Shown here in pieces: positions 44,023-53,156 of a stretch of DNA of 64,000 nucleotides; within the stretch, counting starts at the first letter, position 1, and every line of letters starts with the position of its first letter. Below the pieces are notes generated by a model. The model searched no databases and was not told where the DNA came from. It worked only from the letters and a program-made list of their open reading frames with translations. Source of the DNA: Clostridioides sp. ES-S-0010-02 (lineage in GTDB: Bacteria; Bacillota; Clostridia; Peptostreptococcales; Peptostreptococcaceae); the NCBI GenBank assembly GCA_020641055.1, contig CP067345.1, positions 3,403,317 to 3,467,316 on the forward strand. Reading direction: 5' to 3'. The position numbers and the translations under genes are program-made.

Positions 44023-44247
44023 TTAAACACCTAACACTTGAGTTACTCCTGGAACTTCGCTTACCAAAACATTTTCAATAACAGCTTTTATTGTCATAGT
44101 TGCTCCTGGACATCCACTACAAGCACCTTGTAATCTAACTAAAACTACACCATTCTCATTTACATCTATAAGCTCTACATCTCCACCATCTCTTTGTAAT
44201 ACAGGTTTTATCTTTTGTTCAAGTACTTTTTCAACTTGTTCTCTCAT
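44023..44247 (-). CDS. NifU C-terminal domain protein (Nfu-type Fe-S scaffold/carrier)
   Basis: 74 residues comprising only the Nfu domain: IKPVLQRDGGDVEL and the cluster-binding CSGCPGA (C43, C46), which binds one 4Fe-4S per dimer and passes it to apo-proteins. The size is that of stand-alone Firmicutes proteins. Very strong SD (GGGGGGG) before the ATG. It lies 36 bases after the M20 gene and may be co-transcribed. Confidence 0.93.
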   Translation of the reverse strand: MREQVEKVLEQKIKPVLQRDGGDVELIDVNENGVVLVRLQGACSGCPGATMTIKAVIENVLVSEVPGVTQVLGV

Positions 44248-44283
44248 AGTTATTCCCCCCCAGAAATATTTTTATTACCAAGA

Positions 44284-45651
44284 TTATACCAATGGTTTAA
44301 ATTTTTGTCCATCTAATGATTTTTCAAACTCTATATTTGCCTCATCAATAATCTTAGTATTCATAAATACATCATAAGCACTACAAGCCAATACCTTAGC
44401 TGAATTTATCATAGCTGAAAATCCTATACTTGAACCAGCTGATGCACATGACTGCCATGTGTGGCTTGCCACACCAACAGGCCATGCTGCCATTGCAAAT
44501 TGAGCTACTGGTATCACATAACTTACATCTCCAACATCAGTAGAACCAGCTAATCCCTTATCTTCTGCTCCATCAGCTATACCATGATGTATATAACTGT
44601 CCACAATAGATTTATCGTCTTGGAATGCTGTAGCTACACCTAGTCTCTCATCCTTAGTAAGAGTAGCACATAATTTTTTTGCAAATTCTTCTTCTTCAGG
44701 AGTAGTTTTAGGAGTTCCAACAAGAATCATATTATCGTATACTAAATCAGTTAAACACTGATTTGGTATATAATCATAAATCCCATCAGTAATTACATAC
44801 TCCATTTCAGTCTCTGTCATCATAGCTGCTCCTTGTGCCACTTTTATTAGCCTATCAAGAACATTCTCTGCATCCTTTGCTTTTTTACCTCTTATAAAAT
44901 ACCAACTTTCCGCAAAACCAGGAACTACATTAGGTCTTCCTCCACCATTAGTTATAACATAATGCATTCTTATAGAGTCAATTACATGTTCTCTTAAATA
45001 ATTTGCTCCTACATTCATAAGTTCAACAGCATCTAATGCACTTCTACCATTATGAGGGGCTTGAGCTGCATGTGCTGTTATTCCCTTAAACTTAAATCTA
45101 GCAGATAAATTTGCCAGACTTCCACCTCTCCATGTGCCATTTATATCAAAAGGATGCCATGTAAATGCGCAATCTACATTATCAAAACATCCATTTACAC
45201 ACATTACAGTCTTTCCTCCACCTTCTTCTTCAGCAGGACAACCGAAATATTTTATTGTTCCATTAAATTTATTTTTTTCCATAAGTTCTTTGATAGAAAC
45301 GACTGCTCCTACACCTGCTACACCCAATAAATTATGACCACATCCATGTCCAGATTCTCCCTCTACCAATGGATTTTTTTCTGTACTCACAGATTGTGAT
45401 AGTTCTGGCAAAGCATCATATTCGCCAAGTATTCCAATTACGGGCTTACCTTCTCCAAAACTCGCTATAAATCCAGTTGGTAAATTGTCTACTTCTTCAA
45501 TTTCAAATCCTTTTGACTTTAGATATTCCTTTTGAATACTGCTTGCATACTTTTCTTCAAAAGCTAATTCTGGATTTTCCCATATTTTTTTAGATAAATC
45601 AATTAATTCTTCTCTTATCTCCTCAATATTATTTATAATATATTCTTTCAT
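44284..45651 (-). CDS. M20-family amidohydrolase (AbgB-like)
   Basis: 455 residues from the ATG at 45651 (GGAGGAG upstream; an in-frame start at 45711 has no SD). Zinc peptidase-fold: GEYDALPEL, SGHGCGHNLLG with metal ligands, CPAEEEGGG with the catalytic Glu, AHAAQAPHNGRSALDAVEL in the dimerisation lid and SHTWQSC near the end. Closest named relative is AbgB, which hydrolyses p-aminobenzoyl-glutamate; related proteins cleave other acyl-amino acids. No AbgA or AbgT gene is adjacent, so the substrate is open. Confidence 0.88.
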   Translation of the reverse strand: MKEYIINNIEEIREELIDLSKKIWENPELAFEEKYASSIQKEYLKSKGFEIEEVDNLPTGFIASFGEGKPVIGILGEYDALPELSQSVSTEKNPLVEGESGHGCGHNLLGVAGVGAVVSIKELMEKNKFNGTIKYFGCPAEEEGGGKTVMCVNGCFDNVDCAFTWHPFDINGTWRGGSLANLSARFKFKGITAHAAQAPHNGRSALDAVELMNVGANYLREHVIDSIRMHYVITNGGGRPNVVPGFAESWYFIRGKKAKDAENVLDRLIKVAQGAAMMTETEMEYVITDGIYDYIPNQCLTDLVYDNMILVGTPKTTPEEEEFAKKLCATLTKDERLGVATAFQDDKSIVDSYIHHGIADGAEDKGLAGSTDVGDVSYVIPVAQFAMAAWPVGVASHTWQSCASAGSSIGFSAMINSAKVLACSAYDVFMNTKIIDEANIEFEKSLDGQKFKPLV

Positions 45652-45733
45652 AGTCTCCTCCACAGATATGTATTTTTGATATACTTTACAAATTATATTA
45701 TATACTAACATTCTATTTATTCACAATTTTTTG

Positions 45734-47248
45734 TTAATTAATTTGATTTATATATTCTTCTATACAATGTATTTTTTCCTTATTTTTTTTCTTCATAAAT
45801 TCAATGTACTCTCTTTTCCATGGTGTAGTTTTATTATTTTTGTTTAGTAATAGTTCTAATAAATTAATTTCTTCCATTCTCATATCTTCATAAAATACTA
45901 CACTTCCTAGTATTGCCAATTCAAATTCACTTAATGAAGCAAATAGCATTAGATAATCATCCCCAAATAAGCACTCAGATTCAAGAATATCAATAAAGTC
46001 TTTTTTTGCATTGATATTTTCCTTTATTATTTTTATTTTTTCAATTATAGAAGTACTCTCTAGTACAGCATTGAATATCGCTCTAAATGACTTATCATCT
46101 AATTTATTTTCATCATCAACAATATACTTTTCTAAAGGTTCACTTTCATTCTTACTTACAGTTATCATACTTTTAAAAGTGCCACTTTTTATTGAACTTA
46201 GTACAGACTCAATAAATATCTTCTCATATGCTTTTATGTATTTTATCATGGCTTCATCTTCTATATTTAATCTTTCTATCAAAACATCAATTGCTTCTTC
46301 AAGCAATAAAACTATTTTTTCATTTATTATACTTTCTTTATTGAGCTCTTCAGAATTATTAAAATCAAAACTATTACTTTCTTCAATAAATTCAACTACA
46401 TTATTTTCCTCATATTGCTTAATTTCATCTTCAAAAGTATGATTGTATATGTTTTTAAATTGTTTTTCTAAAAATTCATATTCATATTCTGAAATCTTCA
46501 AATTAGTTGATTCATTACCTAAAATTGTAGAGAAAATAGAGTTATTTATAATAAGTTCAAATAAATTTATAAGTATAACATCACAATCTATTTTATAAGT
46601 TATTCCATAATCATAAAATAATTTTTCTCTATCTTTCTTTCTAAATAAATTACAAAATCTATTTTCTATATCCATACTCTCAATATAATTTTTCACATAA
46701 TAAATTCCTTGAATATCCATATCATCTAATGCCAATGGATAATCTATACTCACTGGAATATCATATGCTTCAAATTTTATACTATAGTTTTTAAAGAAAC
46801 CAGACAGTTCCATTAAAGTATCATTATACGCCATTAAATTAGTGTCTAATTTTCTACTTTTCATTACTTCATAAAATTTTTCTAACTCAAGTAAATCATA
46901 TTCAAGAATTTTAATGCCTTCTAAGTATACATACTTAATATTTTTAGACGTCAATTCTGCAACTCTTTTTTCTATACTTTCAAGTTTACTTACATATGCA
47001 TCAATAGAATACCAAATTGAAAGCAATAATTTTTCAGCAACTTCAGTCTTTACTGATGTACTTTGACCATTTGTATATTTTTTAATTAAATCTATAAGAA
47101 TTAAGGATATTTCCTGTTGTATGTTATATACTTCTCTCTCATTTATTACTTTACAATCCATACATTCTTTAAGTAGAGATATTGCATATTGATTTTTTAT
47201 TAGATTATTTTCATTTATATTGATGTTGGTTAGATTATTATTTGACAT
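45734..47248 (-). CDS. Protein of unknown function (DUF6179-like)
   Basis: 504 residues, acidic, largely alpha-helical, no signal peptide or membrane segment. I recognise no catalytic motif. From memory the pair with the upstream 144-residue protein matches the clostridial families DUF6179 and DUF6323, which usually occur together; this naming is tentative. The gap to the upstream gene is 23 bases, so they form one operon. A high content of Ile, Asn, Glu and long helices suggests a scaffold or regulatory role, but that is only impression. Confidence 0.6.
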   Translation of the reverse strand: MSNNNLTNININENNLIKNQYAISLLKECMDCKVINEREVYNIQQEISLILIDLIKKYTNGQSTSVKTEVAEKLLLSIWYSIDAYVSKLESIEKRVAELTSKNIKYVYLEGIKILEYDLLELEKFYEVMKSRKLDTNLMAYNDTLMELSGFFKNYSIKFEAYDIPVSIDYPLALDDMDIQGIYYVKNYIESMDIENRFCNLFRKKDREKLFYDYGITYKIDCDVILINLFELIINNSIFSTILGNESTNLKISEYEYEFLEKQFKNIYNHTFEDEIKQYEENNVVEFIEESNSFDFNNSEELNKESIINEKIVLLLEEAIDVLIERLNIEDEAMIKYIKAYEKIFIESVLSSIKSGTFKSMITVSKNESEPLEKYIVDDENKLDDKSFRAIFNAVLESTSIIEKIKIIKENINAKKDFIDILESECLFGDDYLMLFASLSEFELAILGSVVFYEDMRMEEINLLELLLNKNNKTTPWKREYIEFMKKKNKEKIHCIEEYINQIN

Positions 47249-47271
47249 AGTAAGTTTCCCCTCTCATTAGA

Positions 47272-47706
47272 TTAAACTTCTCCAAATTTAAACTTTTTTG
47301 CAAATTCCTCTGCTTCTCCCCTTACATTATCCATATTCCCTGTAAATTTTTCATAAAGTTCATCAAGTATTTCTATAATTTCATCATCACAAATTTTATC
47401 ATCTGTTTCATTTTTTAAGTAATAAAAGATTTCTTGCATATCATTAATAATTTCTAAATAATCATCCATATTCGTAAACTGTGATGTATATATGTTTTCT
47501 ATTAATTGTTTTGTAACTTTTATATCTAATTCTATTCTTCCATATCCCTTTAAAGTATCATTTCTTGAAGTTATTATATCTTTTACATCCGCTTCGGAAA
47601 GTACTAGACCATAACACTTAGATTCTTTATTAGTTTCAAGCAATTCATTTCTTTCTATTTCCTTTAAATTTTGATGCATAGAACTCAAAATAATAGGTGA
47701 TATCAT
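47272..47706 (-). CDS. Protein of unknown function (DUF6323-like)
   Basis: 144 residues, helical and acidic, with SEADVKDIITSRNDTLKGYGRIELD as its most distinctive stretch. SD AAAGGAG. It precedes the 504-residue unknown protein in the same operon, under a promoter overlaid by a perfect 32-base palindrome, so expression is probably tightly controlled. No known domain other than the tentative DUF name. Confidence 0.6.
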   Translation of the reverse strand: MISPIILSSMHQNLKEIERNELLETNKESKCYGLVLSEADVKDIITSRNDTLKGYGRIELDIKVTKQLIENIYTSQFTNMDDYLEIINDMQEIFYYLKNETDDKICDDEIIEILDELYEKFTGNMDNVRGEAEEFAKKFKFGEV

Positions 47707-47791
47707 TTTAAAATTCTCCTTTTTTATTTTTTCTATTGACTTTTAATTCATTTTATGTTATATTTAAATTAGTATATTTATTAACTTATAG

Positions 47792-47831
47792 AACTACTTA
47801 TAATAATATTATTATAAGTAGTTTTTGTCAA
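47792..47831 (-). promoter_or_regulatory. Promoter overlaid by a 32-base perfect palindrome (DUF6323 operon)
   Basis: On the minus strand TTGACA (47831-47826), 17 bases, TATTAT (47808-47803). The palindrome 47792-47823, with no loop, covers the -10 and nearly all of the spacer, an ideal repressor operator. The start codon lies about 90 bases downstream. Confidence 0.75.
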
Positions 47832-47866
47832 CTCAAAATTACTATTTTAATTAAATTTTTCAATAA

Positions 47867-47898
47867 AAAAAATATATCATTACTCAGATATATTTTTT
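47867..47898. terminator. Terminator of the zinc-ribbon protein gene
   Basis: AAAAAATATATC / GATATATTTTTT, perfect 12-bp arms with an 8-base loop, 60 bases after the stop of the gene on the minus strand. Confidence 0.65.
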
Positions 47899-47958
47899 AT
47901 AACTATTCATCAATTTAATAGTTATTTATAATTAAAATCTAAAGAATGATATATTAAT

Positions 47959-48870
47959 TTACTTATCTTTTTTAGCTCTACTTCTGCTTTTCTTTACATT
48001 TGAGCAATTTCTACAGGAAGGTGAACAGTATTGAGATTTAGAATTTGTAGGTATATAAATCTTTCCACAATACTTACATTTATTTAAAGATGCAGGTTCA
48101 CTTGTAATTGCAAATGCATATATAGTTTCAATAGCTGTTTTTAAAGAATTAAATTCCCATGCAATTGTGGGTTTATCTAATTGACTTATAGAAAATCCAA
48201 TCTTTTGAGGGTTAAACCCTCCAGACATAATAGTCACACTTTCAGTTAGTAGGTTAGACATGTTTTTATAGACACAAATTTGATTAAAATGTCTACACAT
48301 ATCCTTAGCAAAATTTACAATCCAATCCAATTGTTCTGTATAAAACCTTGAAAATACTAAATCTAAAATCAATGGTCTTTTTCCAAAAAACTTGGGTGAT
48401 TCCTCTCGTTTTGATACATCTATACCTCGTTTATATTTTTTAAAGTATACATCTTCATCACTTGCAAATGGGATGAACATATTTACATACTCATCAGTAT
48501 TCAATATATTCTCTTTTGTAATATAATTCTTTTCAATCATCAGTACTCTTTCTTCACCAACAATATCCCTATTATATACACTTGAATAAATTAATCCTAA
48601 CAACCCATATTTCTTTACAAATTCAAGTACTTCTTTTTTTAATCTCATTTCTTTAGTTTCTTTTGATATCTCTTGTAATGCTTCTTGTCCTATGCGAATT
48701 ATATCTACTATAATTTCATCTGCAACATCAAATGGATTGTACATAGTAAATACAGCATCTTCTGTTGGTACTATATACAGTTCATCTTCTTCAGTAATTT
48801 TATATTCATAATCACTATAGCGAATCCAATCACTTGCAAAGTTTCCAATTAATTCTATATTTTTATTCAT
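47959..48870 (-). CDS. Zinc-ribbon (CGNR-like) protein of unknown function
   Basis: 303 residues. The first 255 residues are a soluble alpha/beta part with no motif I know; the C-terminus carries a zinc ribbon CKYCGKIYIPTNSKSQYCSPSC (about 264-285, C-x2-C and C-x3-C) and ends in a basic tail SRSRAKKDK. This arrangement resembles CGNR/DUF6076 proteins of Firmicutes, sometimes linked to abortive infection or regulation. SD AAAGGAGG. It is monocistronic. DNA or RNA binding by the tail is inference. Confidence 0.65.
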   Translation of the reverse strand: MNKNIELIGNFASDWIRYSDYEYKITEEDELYIVPTEDAVFTMYNPFDVADEIIVDIIRIGQEALQEISKETKEMRLKKEVLEFVKKYGLLGLIYSSVYNRDIVGEERVLMIEKNYITKENILNTDEYVNMFIPFASDEDVYFKKYKRGIDVSKREESPKFFGKRPLILDLVFSRFYTEQLDWIVNFAKDMCRHFNQICVYKNMSNLLTESVTIMSGGFNPQKIGFSISQLDKPTIAWEFNSLKTAIETIYAFAITSEPASLNKCKYCGKIYIPTNSKSQYCSPSCRNCSNVKKSRSRAKKDK

Positions 48871-49075
48871 AATAACAGCCTCCTTTGAATGTAATATTTA
48901 AGATTTATTAACTATTACATTTTTAGTTTATTCTATAATTTTCATCATGTCAACTCTTCTTTTAATTTTATATAATATTAAGTCATATAATAACTCTAAT
49001 TAGCCTAGATATTGATACTAAGTAATAGTAAACTTATAATTAATTTTATCAAAATCTATTTACATTTGAAATTAA

Positions 49076-49152
49076 TCTCTTTATAATAATATGTAATATA
49101 TAAATAATTTTACATATTACATATTACATATTACATATTAATTATAAAGAGA
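49076..49152 (+). promoter_or_regulatory. Leader hairpin with heptamer repeats before the GIY-YIG gene
   Basis: TCTCTTTATAAT (49076-49087) is an exact complement of ATTATAAAGAGA (49141-49152), which overlaps the SD AGAGAGG. The loop holds four tandem copies of TACATAT (49111-49138) and an ATATGTAATAT that can pair with them. Repeat number could change SD access. Confidence 0.5.
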
Positions 49153-49164
49153 GGTACTAAGAAA

Positions 49165-49518
49165 ATGGATAGAAAACGTGAATTAAAACAACTATATAAG
49201 GAAATGAAATTTGACATTGGTGTATTTATGATAAAAAGTGATACTACTAAAAAGATTTATCTTGGAAAGAGCAATGACATAAAAAGCAAGTTTAACTCCC
49301 TCAAATTTCAACTTGGTGCTGGGTCATGTATGGTAAGAGATTTAAACAATGATTGGAAAAAATATGGAGAAAAAACATTTACATTTGAAATTTTAGAACT
49401 TATAAAACATGATGATAACAAAACTAAAAAAGACTACTTAGAAGAATTAGATATTTTAGAAATGGTTTGGTTAGAAAAGCTAAAAGAAGATAACTCTTAT
49501 GAGATTTATTCTTTATAA
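49165..49518 (+). CDS. GIY-YIG-fold protein
   Basis: 117 residues. Short GIY-YIG domain: GVF (19-21) and YLG (32-34) stand for the two name motifs, followed by GKSNDIKSKF and the helix DLNNDWKKYGEKTFTFEIL with a Glu at about 75. The Arg that normally follows the YIG strand is replaced by Lys/Ser, so nuclease activity is doubtful. Similar small proteins are common in Firmicutes, without a known role. SD AGAGAGG, partly inside a hairpin. Stands alone on the plus strand. Confidence 0.7.
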   Translation: MDRKRELKQLYKEMKFDIGVFMIKSDTTKKIYLGKSNDIKSKFNSLKFQLGAGSCMVRDLNNDWKKYGEKTFTFEILELIKHDDNKTKKDYLEELDILEMVWLEKLKEDNSYEIYSL

Positions 49519-49706
49519 AAAATAGGCATCATATCTTCTTTTTTGATGTAAACGTGATAGGATGGAATTGTCATACAGTTTTGTGTATGACTCCATTCAC
49601 CTTTTCACTTATGAGGATAATTGATTCGTATATATGAATAGCTCACGTACTCTTTTTTAACATATACAATTCAATTTAGTATATAATTTTGATACATAAT
49701 TTTAAT
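49519..49706. other. Intergenic region with an extended hairpin
   Basis: About 190 bases after the GIY-YIG gene. It contains the hairpin ATGGA...TCATACA / TGTATGA...TCCAT (49562-49596), whose flanks GTGATAGG and CCTTTTCAC may extend the stem. It may be the 3' end of the message or a small RNA. No T run follows directly. Confidence 0.4.
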
Positions 49707-49751
49707 AAAAAAAACCTTCTAATTGATTTTTATCATAAAATCAACTAGAAG
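49707..49751 (-). terminator. Terminator of cwp25
   Basis: 15-base arms CTTCTAATTGATTTT / AAAATCAACTAGAAG with one mismatch, followed on the minus strand by eight T. Confidence 0.85.
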
Positions 49752-49852
49752 ATTCATATAGTTTAACATTTATATACTATATATCACTAAAATATAAGCA
49801 TTATACTGACTTTTACTATATATTATGTATTCATTTTACTAACAACATTTTA

Positions 49853-50791
49853 TTATTTTGTAGCTTCTAAACATTGCTCTATAACCTTATTATCATTTAT
49901 ACCTATTGCAGTAACTTTATTAGCATTATTTAATATACTCTTATCGCTTTTGTCTGAAACTAAAACAACAGGAGCGTTTTTAGCCATTGGTGAAGCAACT
50001 AAAGCATAAACTAAATCATCTCCACTTGCCACATAGAACTCTTTTGTTTCATTATAAAACTTCTTAATTACATTCTTATTAGTTTCATATCTATCACTAC
50101 CATCAATTCTAGTTGCTCTATATCTACTTACTATATAATCACTTAGTGTAGATTTTCCTCCAATAGCATATACTGGAACAGGTGAAACACCAAACCATGG
50201 GTCTAAATCTGTATCTTCTTCTGCTGAAGCTATATCCTTTGTCAATAAAATAGGAGCACCATCTCTGTATGCAACAGACGCAACACTCACTGCATCAGCC
50301 TCGTCTTTAAATCCATTTACTAAAAACGTCTTATCACTACTCTTTATCTTTTCTATTTCAGCTGCAATTTTATAACTTGTATCTACTCTATCTACTCCAT
50401 CAATTCTTATAACCTGCATTCTTCTCATAAGTAGCATTTTTTCTACATCTTTACTTATAGTATTTTCGCCACCTATTATATATATCTTAGTAACTCTATT
50501 AAGCCTTTGTAAAGTGGCTTCTGGTATATCATTCTTATTAGTTAATAAAATTGCTGCATTATTTACCCCTGCAAGACCACTAGCAGAAATACCATCGACC
50601 ATCGTAGAATCCGAGTTGATAAGTACAGCTGTTGTATAATCTTGCTTATCAGAAATAATACCAGCTGTTTCATATTTATCCGTTCCCTTGATATTTTCGA
50701 TTTTATCTAGTGCATTTGCTGATGTTGGAAAACTAACACTTAATAATAATGCTGAAATACCTAATGCTAATATTCTTTTACTAAACTTCAT
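49853..50791 (-). CDS. cwp25: Cell-wall protein with three CWB2 repeats (Cwp25-like)
   Basis: 312 residues. Sec signal peptide (about 1-27, ending SANA), then three CWB2 (PF04122) repeats and nothing else: about 35-125 (KGTDKYETAGIIS, IYIIGGENTIS), 128-220 (IDGVDRVDTSYKIA, YAIGGKSTLS) and 222-310 (IDGSDRYETNKNV). Three tandem CWB2 units anchor C. difficile S-layer-associated proteins to the anionic polymer PSII. Having no extra effector domain, it may be a structural filler of the S-layer. SD GGGAGGTAATTT. The symbol follows its position in C. difficile strain 630 as I remember it. Confidence 0.85.
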   Translation of the reverse strand: MKFSKRILALGISALLLSVSFPTSANALDKIENIKGTDKYETAGIISDKQDYTTAVLINSDSTMVDGISASGLAGVNNAAILLTNKNDIPEATLQRLNRVTKIYIIGGENTISKDVEKMLLMRRMQVIRIDGVDRVDTSYKIAAEIEKIKSSDKTFLVNGFKDEADAVSVASVAYRDGAPILLTKDIASAEEDTDLDPWFGVSPVPVYAIGGKSTLSDYIVSRYRATRIDGSDRYETNKNVIKKFYNETKEFYVASGDDLVYALVASPMAKNAPVVLVSDKSDKSILNNANKVTAIGINDNKVIEQCLEATK

Positions 50792-50893
50792 AAATTACCT
50801 CCCTCAAAATAAATATATTTAGTATTAGTATAATATAAATTCGCTTAAAAGTAGTGTAGAAATAGTTACACTTTTTTTATAATTTAAATCACT

Positions 50894-52129
50894 CTAAATT
50901 ACACACATCTCATCCATTAAAATAACTTCATTCATCCTATAAGCTAAAGCGTCCCATGTTTTTTTTGACATATCTGCAAATGACCTTTTCTCTAAATTGG
51001 ATAATAGATACTGTATTTTAGAGTCCATTGCATTATATAAATTCTTCTCAAATATAGATAACTCTTCTTCATTTGGAATACCTTCTCCATGCATAGAAGG
51101 TAGAGTTACATATTCTATCTTGCCAGAATCATTAATTTGGCTACCAATCCACTCTCTAACACCAGGAATATCAGTGGTAATTACATCTAACCCACATGAT
51201 AAAGCCTCTAAAACTACAACTGGTAACCCTTCATAAAACGATGGTAATACAAATATATGTGACTTATTAAATAACTCCGCTAAGTCACTTTGGTCTAATT
51301 TTCCTAGGAAATTCATTTTAAATGGAGATTGATTTGCAAGCTTAACAATCTCATTATAAGATTCAATATCACTTCCTGTACCTGCAAAATTGACTTCTAT
51401 TAAATCTTTACGATATATTAGTTCAGATATAGCTTTTATAAATGGAATCAACCCTTTTGACTTACATATCTTCCCTGCAAACACTATCCTTATCTTATCA
51501 CCTTGCATTTTATAATTTTTATCATAAAATACACTATCATTGTATCCACTGCCAATCACAACTACTTTACTTTCACTTACTCCAAAACTTTTTACAATAT
51601 CATCTTTTTGCTTTTTATGAAGAGCAAATATTAAATCCAATTTTTTTATATTTGATATTATATATTCTTTTTCTAAATCTATAGTATTTAACTGTCTTAA
51701 ACAAGTCCCATGACAAACAGACATAACTTTAATATCTTTCACAATCTCTCTGACAAATGCTGTTAAAAGATATAAATGATGACATATTATAATATCTGGC
51801 TTAAAATCTTCCATAGCTCTGTCTATATTTATTTTAAATTGATGTTTTAATCTATCTATCATTTCTACATTTAAATCTCTATATCTAGTACTTTCATATG
51901 GCATAGAATCACTCATTCCTACAACAGGAAAATTTAGTTCTCCACAATTATACTTTACTGGATAAAAACTTATATCACTTGAAAAACAGTTTACATTGTC
52001 ATTAACATCTATACCTGCAATTACAGCTTGCTCATGACCTATTTTTTCAAACCCTTTTATCATACCACACATGTATATTCCACTACCCGTACTATTTGGT
52101 TTTTGTGTTATTATATGAAGAATTTTCAC
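50894..52129 (-). CDS. GT4-family glycosyltransferase
   Basis: 411 residues from a GTG at 52129 (KILHIITQKPNSTGSGIY after the start), chosen because GT4 proteins begin at this strand; AGAGGGGCGG lies upstream, although the distance is long. An ATG at 52168 adds 13 residues and has no SD. GT-B fold: CHGTCLRQL, then the donor-binding domain with FAGKICKSKGL and SHIFVLPSFYEGLPVVVLEALSCG with the EX7E pattern. Acceptor and sugar are unknown. It follows the PP2C-like gene closely; with Cwp25 nearby a role in surface glycans is possible. Confidence 0.85.
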   Translation of the reverse strand: MKILHIITQKPNSTGSGIYMCGMIKGFEKIGHEQAVIAGIDVNDNVNCFSSDISFYPVKYNCGELNFPVVGMSDSMPYESTRYRDLNVEMIDRLKHQFKINIDRAMEDFKPDIIICHHLYLLTAFVREIVKDIKVMSVCHGTCLRQLNTIDLEKEYIISNIKKLDLIFALHKKQKDDIVKSFGVSESKVVVIGSGYNDSVFYDKNYKMQGDKIRIVFAGKICKSKGLIPFIKAISELIYRKDLIEVNFAGTGSDIESYNEIVKLANQSPFKMNFLGKLDQSDLAELFNKSHIFVLPSFYEGLPVVVLEALSCGLDVITTDIPGVREWIGSQINDSGKIEYVTLPSMHGEGIPNEEELSIFEKNLYNAMDSKIQYLLSNLEKRSFADMSKKTWDALAYRMNEVILMDEMCVI

Positions 52130-52173
52130 TTTTTTACTTACCGCCCCTCTAAAATTAAACAATTTCATATAAT

Positions 52174-53028
52174 CTAATCATTATATATATCTAGATACAA
52201 ACAGGATGAATCATCTTTTACTTTAAATCTTGGAACCTTAATTGCTTTATAGTCGTTATCCTCAAAGTCTCTAACTTTATTATGTATATATCCTATACCA
52301 AATTTTTCTGCTATACGTATCAATTCTTCTTCTTTTATGAGGTTATACCTATCACATGCACTTGTAAAGCCATCACTTGTTAACATCAATTGAAAATCTT
52401 TTTTTATTTCTAAGTATCCATATATTGAATTTTCCACAGCATCCTCATCAAAATCCAATATCCAGTATCCATCTTTGGTATTCTTTTTCAATCTATTGCT
52501 TACTATTGTATCCATGACACTTGACTTTATCTCATCAAAAGTCATTTCTTTTAAATTAGAAAACTTACTCATTTCATCAAACACAGCATTATCAAATTTA
52601 CAGATAGTTCTATCTTTTATGACTTTAGAATCTCCATTTTTAATAAACAAAGCACAATCTCCTAATAAAAAATACTCTACTTTATTTTCATGAAACTTAA
52701 CAATGACTATAGAACTTGATGGCAAATCTAATTTTTCGACCTTTATTCCATTTAATTTCATCTCATACTCTTTTTTAACTTCTTTTATCCCACTACTGAT
52801 AATACTCTTTAATGATTCTTCTCTATTCATATTTTTATATAAATACTTATTCCACCACTGAACATACCATCTTGCATCGCTTTCATTTGATACTAAGTTT
52901 TTTCCATTGAGCCCTGTCGCACCATCCAAAATCCACGCACCAAATGGGCTTATACCAACTACATCTTCATTAAATTTAGCTGTACCCTGACTACACAATA
53001 GGCTATAGTCTCTTATATTTAAAGCCAT
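52174..53028 (-). CDS. PP2C-like serine/threonine phosphatase
   Basis: 284 residues from the ATG at 53028 (GGAGGATGAT). PP2C signatures: SQGTAKFNEDVVG (first Asp/Glu metal motif), AWILDGATG, FLLGDCALF in place of GDSRAY, and LMLTSDGFTSAC. The central metal motifs look intact, though diverged from PrpC/Stp. The downstream glycosyltransferase gene starts 44 bases after its stop. It may dephosphorylate a surface-synthesis regulator, but there is no kinase gene nearby. Activity is plausible, not proven. Confidence 0.8.
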   Translation of the reverse strand: MALNIRDYSLLCSQGTAKFNEDVVGISPFGAWILDGATGLNGKNLVSNESDARWYVQWWNKYLYKNMNREESLKSIISSGIKEVKKEYEMKLNGIKVEKLDLPSSSIVIVKFHENKVEYFLLGDCALFIKNGDSKVIKDRTICKFDNAVFDEMSKFSNLKEMTFDEIKSSVMDTIVSNRLKKNTKDGYWILDFDEDAVENSIYGYLEIKKDFQLMLTSDGFTSACDRYNLIKEEELIRIAEKFGIGYIHNKVRDFEDNDYKAIKVPRFKVKDDSSCLYLDIYND

Positions 53029-53088
53029 ATCATCCTCCAAATTGAATATCTAAAAATAAAGTTCTATTTAAAATTATACAGCAAATAA

Positions 53089-53121
53089 AAAAATCTACAA
53101 CAAAACTTGTTGTAGATTTTT
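53089..53121. terminator. Terminator of the AICAR transformylase gene
   Basis: Perfect 15-bp arms AAAAATCTACAACAA / TTGTTGTAGATTTTT, loop of three, U run on both strands. Confidence 0.9.
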
Positions 53122-53156
53122 AATTTAATCAGTATTTAATTTATATTCTTTACACT

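Noticed and set aside
49081-49140. CRISPR-like short repeats
   Set aside because: Contiguous 7-base units without spacers; a microsatellite, not an array.
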